Position numbers and translations under genes: made by a program. From assembly GCA_013041945.1 (NCBI GenBank), contig JABDRC010000076.1, forward strand, positions 1-14,235: DNA of 14,235 nucleotides, written 5' to 3'. Below are positions 7,133 to 13,810 of the stretch, piece after piece. The stretch is from Halobacteria archaeon. GTDB lineage: Bacteria; Pseudomonadota; Gammaproteobacteria; UBA9214. A model generated the notes under the pieces. It was not told the DNA's origin. It saw nothing but the letters and a program-made list of their open reading frames with translations, and searched no databases. Each line of letters opens with the position of its first letter. Positions within the stretch are counted from its first letter, which is position 1.

Positions 7133-7984
7133 TTACTGATCCTTTTCGCCTGCCTCGATCCGGTCCAGTTCCTCGTCCATTTCCTTCCCGCTGAGCGGCT
7201 GGAACTGTTCTTCATCCCCGTCCTCATCACGCTCGCGCTCGAACCACGCGGAAAACACCACGCCCAGTTCGAACAGGATCCACATCGGCACGGCCAGCAG
7301 GGTCTGTGAAATGATATCGGGCGGCGTCAGCAGCATGCCGATCACGAACGCACCGACGATGATATACGGGCGTTTTTTGCGCAGCCCCTCGCGCGTGGTC
7401 ATGCCGGTCCATACCAGCAGCACCGTCACGATCGGCACTTCGAAGGCCGCACCAAAGGCAAAGAACAGGGTCAGGACAAAATCGAGATAGCGGCTGATGT
7501 CGGTCATCACCGACACGCCTTCCGGTGCAGTACTGGTAAAGAACGCGAAGACCAGCGGGAAGACGACGAAATATGCGAACGCCGCACCGGCATAAAACAG
7601 GAAAGTACTCGAAACCAGCAGCGGCATGACCAGCCGACGCTCATGCCGATAAAGCCCCGGTGCGATAAACGACCACAGCTGGTAGAGCAGAAACGGAATA
7701 CAGATAAACACCGCGAGGAACAGCGTCAGCTTGAAGGGAATCAGGAACGGTGATGCCACCTCGATGGCGATCATGCTGGCACCTTCCGGCATGTGCACCA
7801 GCAATGGACCGGACAGGCGGGTAAACAGGGTGTTCGAAAACGGAATCAGCACCATGAACACCACGGCAACGGCGAGCACGATGCGCAACAGGCGATCGCG
7901 CAGCTCGACCAGGTGCGAAATCAGCGGCTGCTCGGTATCTTCCACAGCGTCAGCTGTCTTTTTCTGTTTGCCCGTCAGGCTCAT
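7133..7984 (-). CDS. tatC: Sec-independent translocase subunit TatC
   Basis: This 283-residue integral membrane protein is the core receptor of the twin-arginine translocase. It binds RR signal peptides and, with TatB, recruits TatA to export folded proteins. Six membrane segments are visible. The family landmarks are HLVELRDRLL (24-33), the periplasmic loop leading to ERR (115-117; this Glu corresponds to the signal-peptide-binding E103 of E. coli), TAPEGV (152-157), RKKRPY (202-207) and LLTPPD (218-223). Large parts match E. coli TatC almost residue for residue. The C-terminal tail is longer and very acidic (about 250-283). The start overlaps the end of tatB by 35 bases, and an AAGG lies 8 bases before the ATG, so translational coupling is likely. 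It is the last gene of the his-tat run. Confidence 0.98.
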   Translation of the reverse strand: MSLTGKQKKTADAVEDTEQPLISHLVELRDRLLRIVLAVAVVFMVLIPFSNTLFTRLSGPLLVHMPEGASMIAIEVASPFLIPFKLTLFLAVFICIPFLLYQLWSFIAPGLYRHERRLVMPLLVSSTFLFYAGAAFAYFVVFPLVFAFFTSTAPEGVSVMTDISRYLDFVLTLFFAFGAAFEVPIVTVLLVWTGMTTREGLRKKRPYIIVGAFVIGMLLTPPDIISQTLLAVPMWILFELGVVFSAWFERERDEDGDEEQFQPLSGKEMDEELDRIEAGEKDQ

Positions 7985-8309
7985 CTGGTGTGCCTTGCTT
8001 CAGGTTTTCAGCGGGCTTCCCGGCAGCCGGCCCATCGATATTGCGTTCACCGGCCTTGAGCGGGTCTCCGGTAACCTCGTCGATCAGTTCCTCGAGCTCG
8101 GGTACCGCAGCCTGTTTATCCAGCGCCTTGCGCAACTCGTCGGTCGCCAGTTCACGGTCGATATCGGCCTTCACCGACGAAACAAAACCGCGCATCTTGC
8201 CGACCCAGAGACCGGCGGTGCGCGCAATACGCGGCAGCCGTTCGGGACCGACCACCAGCAGGGCGATCACCATGATAAAAATGATTTCCGAGAAACCGAT
8301 ATCGAACAT
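7950..8309 (-). CDS. tatB: Sec-independent translocase subunit TatB
   Basis: This 119-residue protein has one N-terminal membrane helix (MFDIGFSEIIFIMVIALLVV), then the GPERLP hinge (21-26), an amphipathic helix and a charged, poorly conserved tail. TatB sits with TatC and helps hold the RR signal peptide. The MFDIGFSE start and GPERLP motif separate TatB from TatA. It lies 39 bases downstream of tatA and overlaps tatC by 35 bases, giving the usual tatABC order. No strong Shine-Dalgarno sequence precedes the ATG. Confidence 0.97.
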   Translation of the reverse strand: MFDIGFSEIIFIMVIALLVVGPERLPRIARTAGLWVGKMRGFVSSVKADIDRELATDELRKALDKQAAVPELEELIDEVTGDPLKAGERNIDGPAAGKPAENLKQGTPDEPDGQTEKDS

Positions 8310-8348
8310 GGCGGGACGGTACTGTCGTTGTACCCCGTTCAGTCAGCG

Positions 8349-8573
8349 TCAGGCCTTGTCCTTGTCCTTGCTGGTGACTTCGCCGTCGATGACACGACCG
8401 CCCTCCTTGTCTTCCAGGCTCTTGTCAGTCTCATCCTCGCCCTCGTGCATCGCCTTCTTGAAACCCTTGATGGCGCCGCCGAGATCGGAACCGACATTCT
8501 TCAGGCGCTTGGCGCCGAACAGAACCAGCACGATCGCGAGAATGATCAGTAATTGCCAGATACTAATTCCCAT
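8349..8573 (-). CDS. tatA: Sec-independent translocase subunit TatA
   Basis: This 74-residue pore-forming subunit of the Tat system has a short membrane helix (WQLLIILAIVLVLF), the hinge FGAKRL (19-24) and an amphipathic helix (LGGAIKGFKKAM), followed by an acidic and lysine-rich tail. TatA oligomers open the path for folded substrates. The start is supported by GGTGGAG 7 bases before the ATG. It lies 40 bases after hisE, so it is probably read from the his promoter, perhaps with its own. Coupling of hisI/hisE to tatABC is a known arrangement in several proteobacteria and is not known to reflect a shared function. Confidence 0.97.
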   Translation of the reverse strand: MGISIWQLLIILAIVLVLFGAKRLKNVGSDLGGAIKGFKKAMHEGEDETDKSLEDKEGGRVIDGEVTSKDKDKA

Positions 8574-8613
8574 CTATCTACTCCACCTGTGTCAACACAG
8601 AAACAGTTTATAC

Positions 8614-8931
8614 CTATTTACCGCGCGCGGCCTTTTCCTCGATACCGGACGTCCCGAAACGACGCTCCAGCTCGGCCAGTACGGCCTCCGGCCCCAGCCC
8701 GCGTGCGGCCAGCATCACCAGGGTGTGAAACCACAGGTCGGCCGTTTCGTGCACCAGCTGCTCATCGTCAGGCTCTTTTGCGGCCACTATGGTTTCAGCG
8801 GCCTCCTCGCCGATCTTCTTGAGTATGCTGTTCATGCCCTTGTCGAACAGCCCGGCCACGTAGGAACTGCCGGGGTCCGCAGCCTTGCGCGCATCGATGA
8901 CAGCCGCCAGTTTTTCCAGTGTATCGCTCAT
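8614..8931 (-). CDS. hisE: Phosphoribosyl-ATP pyrophosphatase HisE
   Basis: This is a 105-residue cytoplasmic enzyme for step 2 of histidine synthesis, hydrolysing phosphoribosyl-ATP to phosphoribosyl-AMP and pyrophosphate. The all-alpha MazG-like fold is recognisable from KIGEEAAETIVAAK (39-52) and HETADLWFHTLVML (61-74). Their acidic residues are expected to bind magnesium. The length is normal for a stand-alone HisE. HisE and HisI are separate genes here, unlike the fused enzyme of E. coli. GGAAGG lies 6 bases before the ATG. The gene starts 20 bases after hisI. Confidence 0.97.
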   Translation of the reverse strand: MSDTLEKLAAVIDARKAADPGSSYVAGLFDKGMNSILKKIGEEAAETIVAAKEPDDEQLVHETADLWFHTLVMLAARGLGPEAVLAELERRFGTSGIEEKAARGK

Positions 8932-8951
8932 AATTTGCCTTCCAGCAGAAA

Positions 8952-9344
8952 CTACTTGCTGTAAATCCGTTGCGGATCTTTCAGTACCGGGTCAACGGCG
9001 ACCCAGCGTTCATTATCCAGGCGCTGGTAAAAACAGCTGCGCCGTCCGGTGTGGCAGGCGATGCCACCGGCCTGCTCCACCTGCAGCACGATCACGTCGT
9101 TATCGCAGTCCAGCCTGATTTCACTGACCCGTTGCTGGTGGCCGGACTCCTCGCCCTTGCGCCATAGTTTGCCGCGGGAACGCGACCAGTAGACCGCCTT
9201 GCCCGTGCTCGCCGTCAGCTGCAGGGCCTCGCGGTTCATCCATGCCATCATCAGGATACGCCCGTCTTCCGCATCCTGCGCGATCGCCGGGACCAGCCCG
9301 TCAGCGGTCCATTTGATTTCTTCCAGCCAGTCTTCGTTGCTCAT
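8952..9344 (-). CDS. hisI: Phosphoribosyl-AMP cyclohydrolase HisI
   Basis: This 130-residue zinc enzyme performs step 3 of histidine synthesis, opening the adenine ring of phosphoribosyl-AMP. The motifs are AWMNREAL (34-41), YWSRSRGKLWRKGEESGH (52-69) and DCDND (79-83). Zinc and magnesium ligands include C80, C97 and C104 (in ACHTGRRSCFY). It is the single-domain form. It is separated from hisF by 61 bases that contain a strong hairpin. The upstream ribosome binding site is weak (AGAAAG-like). Confidence 0.98.
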   Translation of the reverse strand: MSNEDWLEEIKWTADGLVPAIAQDAEDGRILMMAWMNREALQLTASTGKAVYWSRSRGKLWRKGEESGHQQRVSEIRLDCDNDVIVLQVEQAGGIACHTGRRSCFYQRLDNERWVAVDPVLKDPQRIYSK

Positions 9345-9365
9345 GTCTGATTACTTTCTTTTCAT

Positions 9366-9390
9366 CGCACAGGCGCGAAGTGCCTGTGCG
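9366..9390. other. Strong hairpin in the hisF-hisI intergenic space
   Basis: CGCACAGGC (9366-9374) pairs perfectly over 9 bp with GCCTGTGCG (9382-9390) around a 7-base loop. It lies 15 bases after the hisF stop in the minus-strand transcript. It is followed not by a T run but by a purine-rich ATGAAAAGAAAG stretch. An intrinsic terminator is therefore unlikely. An RNA-processing or mRNA-stability element that lowers hisI-tat expression is more plausible. Confidence 0.55.
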
Positions 9391-9405
9391 CGTTGATTAC
9401 GATAT

Positions 9406-10179
9406 CTACAACCGCACTTCGATGCCCTGCTTTGCCATGTACTGCTTGGCTTCGCCCACCGTATGTTCGCCAAAGTGAAAGATGCTGGCCGCCAGCACCG
9501 CATCTGCCCGACCCCCGGTCACGCCCTCCGCCAGGTGCTGCAGCGTACCGACACCGCCGGAGGCAATCACCGGCACATCGACGGCATCGCTTACGGTGCG
9601 GGTCAGTTCCAGGTCGAATCCATCGCGTGTACCGTCACGATCCATGCTGGTCAGCAAAATTTCGCCGGCGCCGTAATCCGTCATGCGCTGCGCCCACTCG
9701 ACGGTATCGATACCGGTCGGCTTGCGGCCGCCGTGGGTGTAGATCTCCCATGCCGGCGGCTCGTGCTCGCCACTGGTCCGCTTTGCATCGATGGCTACCA
9801 CGATACACTGCGATCCGAAGCGTTGTGCGGCTTCCTTCACGAATTCCGGATTAAAGACCGCGGCGGTATTGATCCCGACCTTGTCGGCACCGGCGTTCAG
9901 CATGCGCCGGATATCGGCTACCTCGCGAATACCACCGCCGACCGTCAGCGGGATAAATACCTCGCCGGCCACCTGCTCCACCACGTGGACCATGGTTTCG
10001 CGCTGGTCGGAGCTGGCGGTGATATCGAGAAAGGTCAGCTCGTCAGCACCCTGCTCGTCGTAACGCCGCGCCACCTCGACCGGGTCGCCTGCATCGCGAA
10101 TATCGACGAACTGCACGCCCTTCACGACGCGCCCGGCATCGACATCCAGGCAGGGAATGATGCGTTTCGCCAGCCCCAT
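9406..10179 (-). CDS. hisF: Imidazole glycerol phosphate synthase cyclase subunit HisF
   Basis: This 257-residue TIM barrel joins ammonia from HisH to PRFAR. It yields imidazole-glycerol phosphate and AICAR, the latter feeding purine synthesis. The catalytic aspartates are D12 (in IIPCLDVDAG) and D131 (in VVAIDAKR). Phosphate sites include VGGGIR (80-85) and ASGGVG (206-211). The length is standard. The start is 2 bases after hisA, and an AGGA inside the end of hisA serves as ribosome binding site, so translation is probably coupled. Confidence 0.99.
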   Translation of the reverse strand: MGLAKRIIPCLDVDAGRVVKGVQFVDIRDAGDPVEVARRYDEQGADELTFLDITASSDQRETMVHVVEQVAGEVFIPLTVGGGIREVADIRRMLNAGADKVGINTAAVFNPEFVKEAAQRFGSQCIVVAIDAKRTSGEHEPPAWEIYTHGGRKPTGIDTVEWAQRMTDYGAGEILLTSMDRDGTRDGFDLELTRTVSDAVDVPVIASGGVGTLQHLAEGVTGGRADAVLAASIFHFGEHTVGEAKQYMAKQGIEVRL

Positions 10180-10181
10180 GC

Positions 10182-10934
10182 TCAGTCCTGCGCGTCACCG
10201 GCGCACAATTCGTCCGCAAGCTTCTGCGCCTCGGTCAGCTCCAGCGTACCTTCGTAAATGGCCCGCCCGGTGATTGCACCCATGATGCCCTCATCCGCCA
10301 CTTCGCACAGCGCGCGTATATCATCGATATTGGTAATGCCGCCGGAAGCGACCACCGGGATATGGATCGCCTGCGCCAGTTCGACCGTGGAATCGAGATT
10401 GACGCCGCTCATCATGCCGTCACGCCCGATATCAGTGAACACGATAGCCTCCACGCCGTCCTGTTCGAAGCGCTGCGCCAGGTCGATGACCGAGTGGTTG
10501 GACAGCTTGGACCAGCCGTCGATCGCGACCTTGCCGTCCTTTGCATCGAGGCCGACGATGATATGGCCGGGAAACTCCACACACAGGTCATTGACGAAAT
10601 GCGGCGTACTCACGGCCCGCGTGCCGATAATGACGAACTGCACGCCGGCATCCAGATATGCCTGCACCGTCTCCTCGTCCCGGATGCCGCCACCGGCCTG
10701 TATGGGCAGTTCGGGGTAGGCCTCGGCAACCGCCTTGATGGCAGCGGCATTCACCGGCTTGCCCTCGAATGCGCCGTTAAGATCCACCATGTGCAGGCGT
10801 CGTGCACCGGCATCGACCCAGCGGCCTGCCACCTCGACCGGGTCGTCGCCAAACACGGTTTCGTCTTCCATGCGACCCTGGCGCAAGCGCACGCAGCGGC
10901 CATCTTTCAGATCAATTGCAGGTATCACTAGCAT
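10182..10934 (-). CDS. hisA: ProFAR isomerase HisA
   Basis: This 250-residue TIM barrel isomerises ProFAR to PRFAR by an Amadori rearrangement, step 4 of histidine synthesis. D8 (in IPAIDLKDG) and D130 (in IIVGLDAKDG) are the expected acid/base residues. QAGGGIR (79-85) and ASGGI (196-200) are the phosphate loops. It resembles HisF, with which it shares ancestry. It lies 3 bases after hisH and 2 bases before hisF, so these three form a tight translational block that feeds product directly to the HisF/HisH complex. Confidence 0.99.
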   Translation of the reverse strand: MLVIPAIDLKDGRCVRLRQGRMEDETVFGDDPVEVAGRWVDAGARRLHMVDLNGAFEGKPVNAAAIKAVAEAYPELPIQAGGGIRDEETVQAYLDAGVQFVIIGTRAVSTPHFVNDLCVEFPGHIIVGLDAKDGKVAIDGWSKLSNHSVIDLAQRFEQDGVEAIVFTDIGRDGMMSGVNLDSTVELAQAIHIPVVASGGITNIDDIRALCEVADEGIMGAITGRAIYEGTLELTEAQKLADELCAGDAQD

Positions 10935-10937
10935 CGG

Positions 10938-11585
10938 TCAGGACTCTCCATTCCAGGCAACAAAGTTCGCCAGCAGCTGCAGACCGGCATGCTGGCTTTT
11001 CTCCGGATGAAACTGCACGGCAAACAGGTTGTCACGGGCAACCACCGAGGCGAAGTCGCGGCCATATCCTGTCGTGCCCGCCACATCGGACTCTCTGGAA
11101 GGTACGGCATGGTAGCTGTGAACGAAGTAGAAGCGGGTGCCGGAGGGTATGTCCGCCCACATGGCATGCTCGCGTGTCTGCACGACCCTGTTCCAGCCCA
11201 TGTGGGGTATCTTGAGGTGTTCGCCACTGTCACTGTCCTGCATCCCTCTCGGGAAACGCACCACACTGCCCGGCAGAATGCCGAGGCAATCTGTCCCGTC
11301 GTTTTCCTCGCTCACATCGAACAGTGCCTGCAGGCCCAGGCAGACACCGAGCAGCGGCCGGCTTGCGACCAGCTCGCGAATGAGGTCGTCCAGTCCGGTG
11401 CGGCGCAGTTCCGCGATGCAGTCGCGAATCGCGCCCACGCCGGGAAACACCACGCGGTCTGCCGCACGAATCACATCGTGCTCGCTGCTGACGACGACGC
11501 GCTCCCTGCCGGCAACATGTTCAAAGGCCTTGGCAATGGAATGCAGGTTGCCCATGCCATAGTCGATGATTGCAATCGAGGACAT
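10938..11585 (-). CDS. hisH: Imidazole glycerol phosphate synthase glutaminase subunit HisH
   Basis: This is a 215-residue class I glutamine amidotransferase that releases ammonia for HisF. The catalytic triad is visible: C82 in GVCLGLQ, H193 and E195 in QFHPEKSQ. The N-terminal IIDYGMGN and the FPGVG loop (47-51) are typical of HisH. The gene lies 26 bases after hisB. The ribosome binding site before the ATG is weak (CGGACTGAACCG region), so reinitiation after hisB is likely. Confidence 0.98.
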   Translation of the reverse strand: MSSIAIIDYGMGNLHSIAKAFEHVAGRERVVVSSEHDVIRAADRVVFPGVGAIRDCIAELRRTGLDDLIRELVASRPLLGVCLGLQALFDVSEENDGTDCLGILPGSVVRFPRGMQDSDSGEHLKIPHMGWNRVVQTREHAMWADIPSGTRFYFVHSYHAVPSRESDVAGTTGYGRDFASVVARDNLFAVQFHPEKSQHAGLQLLANFVAWNGES

Positions 11586-11611
11586 AACGGTTCAGTCCGG
11601 TTCGTGCGGTG

Positions 11612-12205
11612 TCAGAGGCTCCCCTTGGTCGAGGGCAGCCTGTCACCCATGGCGGTATCGGCTTCGAGTGCCATGCGCATGGCACGTCCGAAGGCCTTGA
11701 AAATCGTTTCGGCAATGTGATGTGCATTGTCACCGCGCAGACAATCGATGTGCATTGTCACCAGGGCGTGGTTGCTGAAGCCCTGAAAAAATTCGTGCAA
11801 CAGGTCCACGTCGAAATCGCCGATGCGCGCACGCGGAAAACTGGCGTGGTACTCGAGTCCCGGCCGCCCGGAGAAATCGATCACCACGCGTGACAATGCC
11901 TCGTCCAGCGGGACGTAGGCATGTCCATAGCGACGGATACCGCGCTTGTCGGCCAGGGCCTGGCCGATCGCCTGGCCGAGCGTGATGCCGATATCCTCAA
12001 CCGTGTGATGCGCATCGATGTGCAGATCGCCGGTCGCCCTGACCTCGATATCCATCATCCCGTGACGTGCCACCTGGTCGAGCATGTGCTCGAGAAACGG
12101 CAGGCCGGTCTCGAACACACCCTTGCCACTGCCATCGAGATTGACCGACACACCGATCTGCGTTTCGAGTGTATCGCGCTGTACTGCAGCCTGTCGTTCT
12201 GACAT
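11612..12205 (-). CDS. hisB: Imidazoleglycerol-phosphate dehydratase HisB (monofunctional)
   Basis: This enzyme dehydrates imidazole-glycerol phosphate to imidazole-acetol phosphate, using two metal ions. It has the twin metal-binding motifs DAHHTVED (about 64-71) and GDNAHHIAE (about 158-166), plus the LPFLEHMLDQ segment (35-44). At 197 residues it lacks the histidinol-phosphatase domain fused to HisB in E. coli, so that activity must come from elsewhere. GTG at 12208 directly precedes the ATG at 12205. I chose ATG because GGAA then lies at a good 7-base spacing. It is the first gene of the his-tat run. Confidence 0.98.
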   Translation of the reverse strand: MSERQAAVQRDTLETQIGVSVNLDGSGKGVFETGLPFLEHMLDQVARHGMMDIEVRATGDLHIDAHHTVEDIGITLGQAIGQALADKRGIRRYGHAYVPLDEALSRVVIDFSGRPGLEYHASFPRARIGDFDVDLLHEFFQGFSNHALVTMHIDCLRGDNAHHIAETIFKAFGRAMRMALEADTAMGDRLPSTKGSL

Positions 12206-12230
12206 CACCGTGTTCCGTTAAAAATCATGA

Positions 12231-12266
12231 AGTAACAATATAGTAACAGTTTAGGGCGCCCTGCAA
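12231..12266 (-). promoter_or_regulatory. Candidate promoter and direct repeat upstream of hisB
   Basis: On the minus strand a TTGCAG -35-like element (12261-12266) is followed after 18 bases by a TATATT -10-like element (12237-12242). A direct repeat of AGTAACA (12231-12237 and 12242-12248 on the plus strand) overlaps the -10 with an 11-bp period, about one helical turn, so it could be an operator. A small palindrome AGGGCGCCCT sits at 12253-12262 between the two boxes. No histidine-rich leader peptide or attenuator is visible in the 72-base gap. This is a pattern-based call. Confidence 0.4.
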
Positions 12267-12277
12267 ACCCGTCATTT

Positions 12278-12730
12278 TCAGTCCCCGGCCGGGCGCACCT
12301 CGAGACTGAATGTCACCGGCCCGTCGTTGACCAGCGCCACCTGCATATCGGCACCAAAACGGCCGGCCGCAACGGGATCATGCCGGGCCCTGGCCCGCTC
12401 CACCATGAGCTCGAACAGGCGGCGCCCCTCGTCCGGCGTGGCGGCGGTGGAAAAACCCGGGCGCGTACCGCTGCGCGTGTCCGCCGCCAGCGTAAACTGC
12501 GGCACCAGCAACAGGCCGCCTGCGGCCTGGCGTACATCCCGGTTCATCCTGTCCTGCTCATCCGGAAATACGCGGTAGCCCAGCAGGCGCTCGAGCAGTC
12601 GCTCGAGTTCGCGCTCGCTGTCGCCACGCTGGACACCGACCAGCACCAGCAGACCGTGACCGATCGACGCTATGCGCCGACCCTCGACATCCACGCTGGC
12701 GTGCGTGACTCGCTGCAGCAGGCCAATCAT
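12278..12730 (-). CDS. dtd: D-aminoacyl-tRNA deacylase (D-Tyr-tRNA deacylase) Dtd
   Basis: This 150-residue cytoplasmic enzyme removes D-amino acids (and mischarged glycine) from tRNAs, guarding translation. The DTD signatures are PQFTL (77-81, in the place of the usual SQFTL) and NDGPVTF (135-141), along with the N-terminal MIGLLQRVTHASV. The frame stays open farther upstream, but the start at 12730 fits the family length. It also forms an ATGA overlap with the stop of pip, indicating coupled translation. The gene is followed by 72 bases before hisB. Confidence 0.96.
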   Translation of the reverse strand: MIGLLQRVTHASVDVEGRRIASIGHGLLVLVGVQRGDSERELERLLERLLGYRVFPDEQDRMNRDVRQAAGGLLLVPQFTLAADTRSGTRPGFSTAATPDEGRRLFELMVERARARHDPVAAGRFGADMQVALVNDGPVTFSLEVRPAGD

Positions 12731-13677
12731 CCGAACCGCTGCGCAAATTCGCCGGTCGCCCTGACCAGGGCGTCCACGGTACCGGGCTCGGTCGCTGAAT
12801 GACCCGCATCGGCGATTACTTCGAGGCGGGCTTGCGGCCATGCGCGATGCAGTGCCCAGGCCTGTTCCAGCGGACACACCACATCGTAGCGCCCGTGCAC
12901 GATAACACCGGGAATATCGCGCAGGCGGCCTGCCCGGTCGAGTATCTGGTTTTCGGCCAGGAAGCTGTCGTGCATAAAATAGTGACATTCGATCCGGGCA
13001 AGGCTGAGCGCCGTCTTCGGACCGGCGAAGTGATCGACAACCGATGACCTGGGCAGGAGGGTCGATGCCCTGCCCTCCCACAGCGACCAGGCCTGCGCGG
13101 CCGCCAGCATGGCGCTCTCGTCAGCACCCGTCAGTCGCCGGTAATAGGCACTGACCATGTCATCGCGCTCGTCCGGCGCGACCACGGCGAGATAGTCCTG
13201 CCAGTAATCGGGCAGCAGATACGATGCGCCATCCTGGTAAAACCAGTGAATATCACGGGGGCGGCACAGGAAGATGCCACGCAGCACCAGGGCCAGCACC
13301 CTGTGCGGATGGGTTTCGGCGTACACCAGTCCCAGCGTCGATCCCCAGGAACCACCGAACACAAGCCAGCGATCGATGCCGAGTCGTTCGCGGATGATTT
13401 CCATATCGGCAACCAGTGCCTGCGTGTTATTACCCTGCAGGCTGGCGTGTGGCGTGGACCGTCCGCAACCACGCTGGTCGAACAGTACAATACGGTACCG
13501 TTCGGGATCGAAAAACCGGCGGTGATACAGCTCGCAGCCCGCACCCGGACCACCATGCACAAACACTGCCGGCAGGCCGTCCGGGTTGCCGCATTCTTCC
13601 ACGTACAGGCTGTGCCCGTCTTCGACCGGGACGGTACAGGTTTGCCGGGGCTCAAGCGGTGGAAACAGAGACTGCAT
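12727..13677 (-). CDS. pip: Proline iminopeptidase (alpha/beta hydrolase, S33 family)
   Basis: This 316-residue enzyme releases N-terminal proline from peptides. It has the oxyanion-hole HGGPG (41-45), nucleophile S110 in GGSWGS, D265 in HGRYDVVCP and H293 in DAGHSATEPG, forming the alpha/beta-hydrolase triad. The DQRGCGRSTPH string (67-77) and the cap region with WxxWEG are typical of bacterial proline iminopeptidases of about 317 residues. The start at 13677 (MQSLFPPLEP) was preferred. An upstream in-frame ATG at 13749 would begin inside the terminator hairpin and add a 24-residue non-conserved extension. No strong ribosome binding site precedes either start. It overlaps dtd by 4 bases. Confidence 0.95.
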   Translation of the reverse strand: MQSLFPPLEPRQTCTVPVEDGHSLYVEECGNPDGLPAVFVHGGPGAGCELYHRRFFDPERYRIVLFDQRGCGRSTPHASLQGNNTQALVADMEIIRERLGIDRWLVFGGSWGSTLGLVYAETHPHRVLALVLRGIFLCRPRDIHWFYQDGASYLLPDYWQDYLAVVAPDERDDMVSAYYRRLTGADESAMLAAAQAWSLWEGRASTLLPRSSVVDHFAGPKTALSLARIECHYFMHDSFLAENQILDRAGRLRDIPGVIVHGRYDVVCPLEQAWALHRAWPQARLEVIADAGHSATEPGTVDALVRATGEFAQRFG

Positions 13678-13746
13678 GGTATTGGAGATCACGGCGCCGG
13701 AGACAACAGGGACCAGCATGATCAGACACGATTCATCACAAAGCAA

Positions 13747-13772
13747 CAAGGGCGTGCAGTTGCACGCCCTTG
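13747..13772 (-). terminator. Strong hairpin after the DsrE-like gene, probable terminator
   Basis: CAAGGGCGTGCA (13747-13758) and TGCACGCCCTTG (13761-13772) form a perfect inverted repeat. The realistic fold is a 10-bp stem with a 6-base loop. It lies 38 bases after the DsrE-like stop. On the minus strand it is followed by TTGCTTTGT, a moderate T-rich tail. It probably separates the DsrE-like transcript from pip. Confidence 0.7.
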
Positions 13773-13810
13773 CAGTCGTTCAGACAGGCCGGCTTACCGG
13801 TTTGCCATGT

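Noticed and set aside
12731..13081. N-terminal extension of Dtd through an upstream in-frame start
   Set aside because: The extension lies wholly inside pip in another frame and is Arg-rich without similarity to the family. The ATG at 12730 gives the normal Dtd length and an ATGA overlap.
13678..13749. Longer start for proline iminopeptidase at 13749
   Set aside because: It would start inside the strong hairpin at 13747-13772 and add 24 non-conserved residues. The ATG at 13677 gives the family-typical 316 residues.
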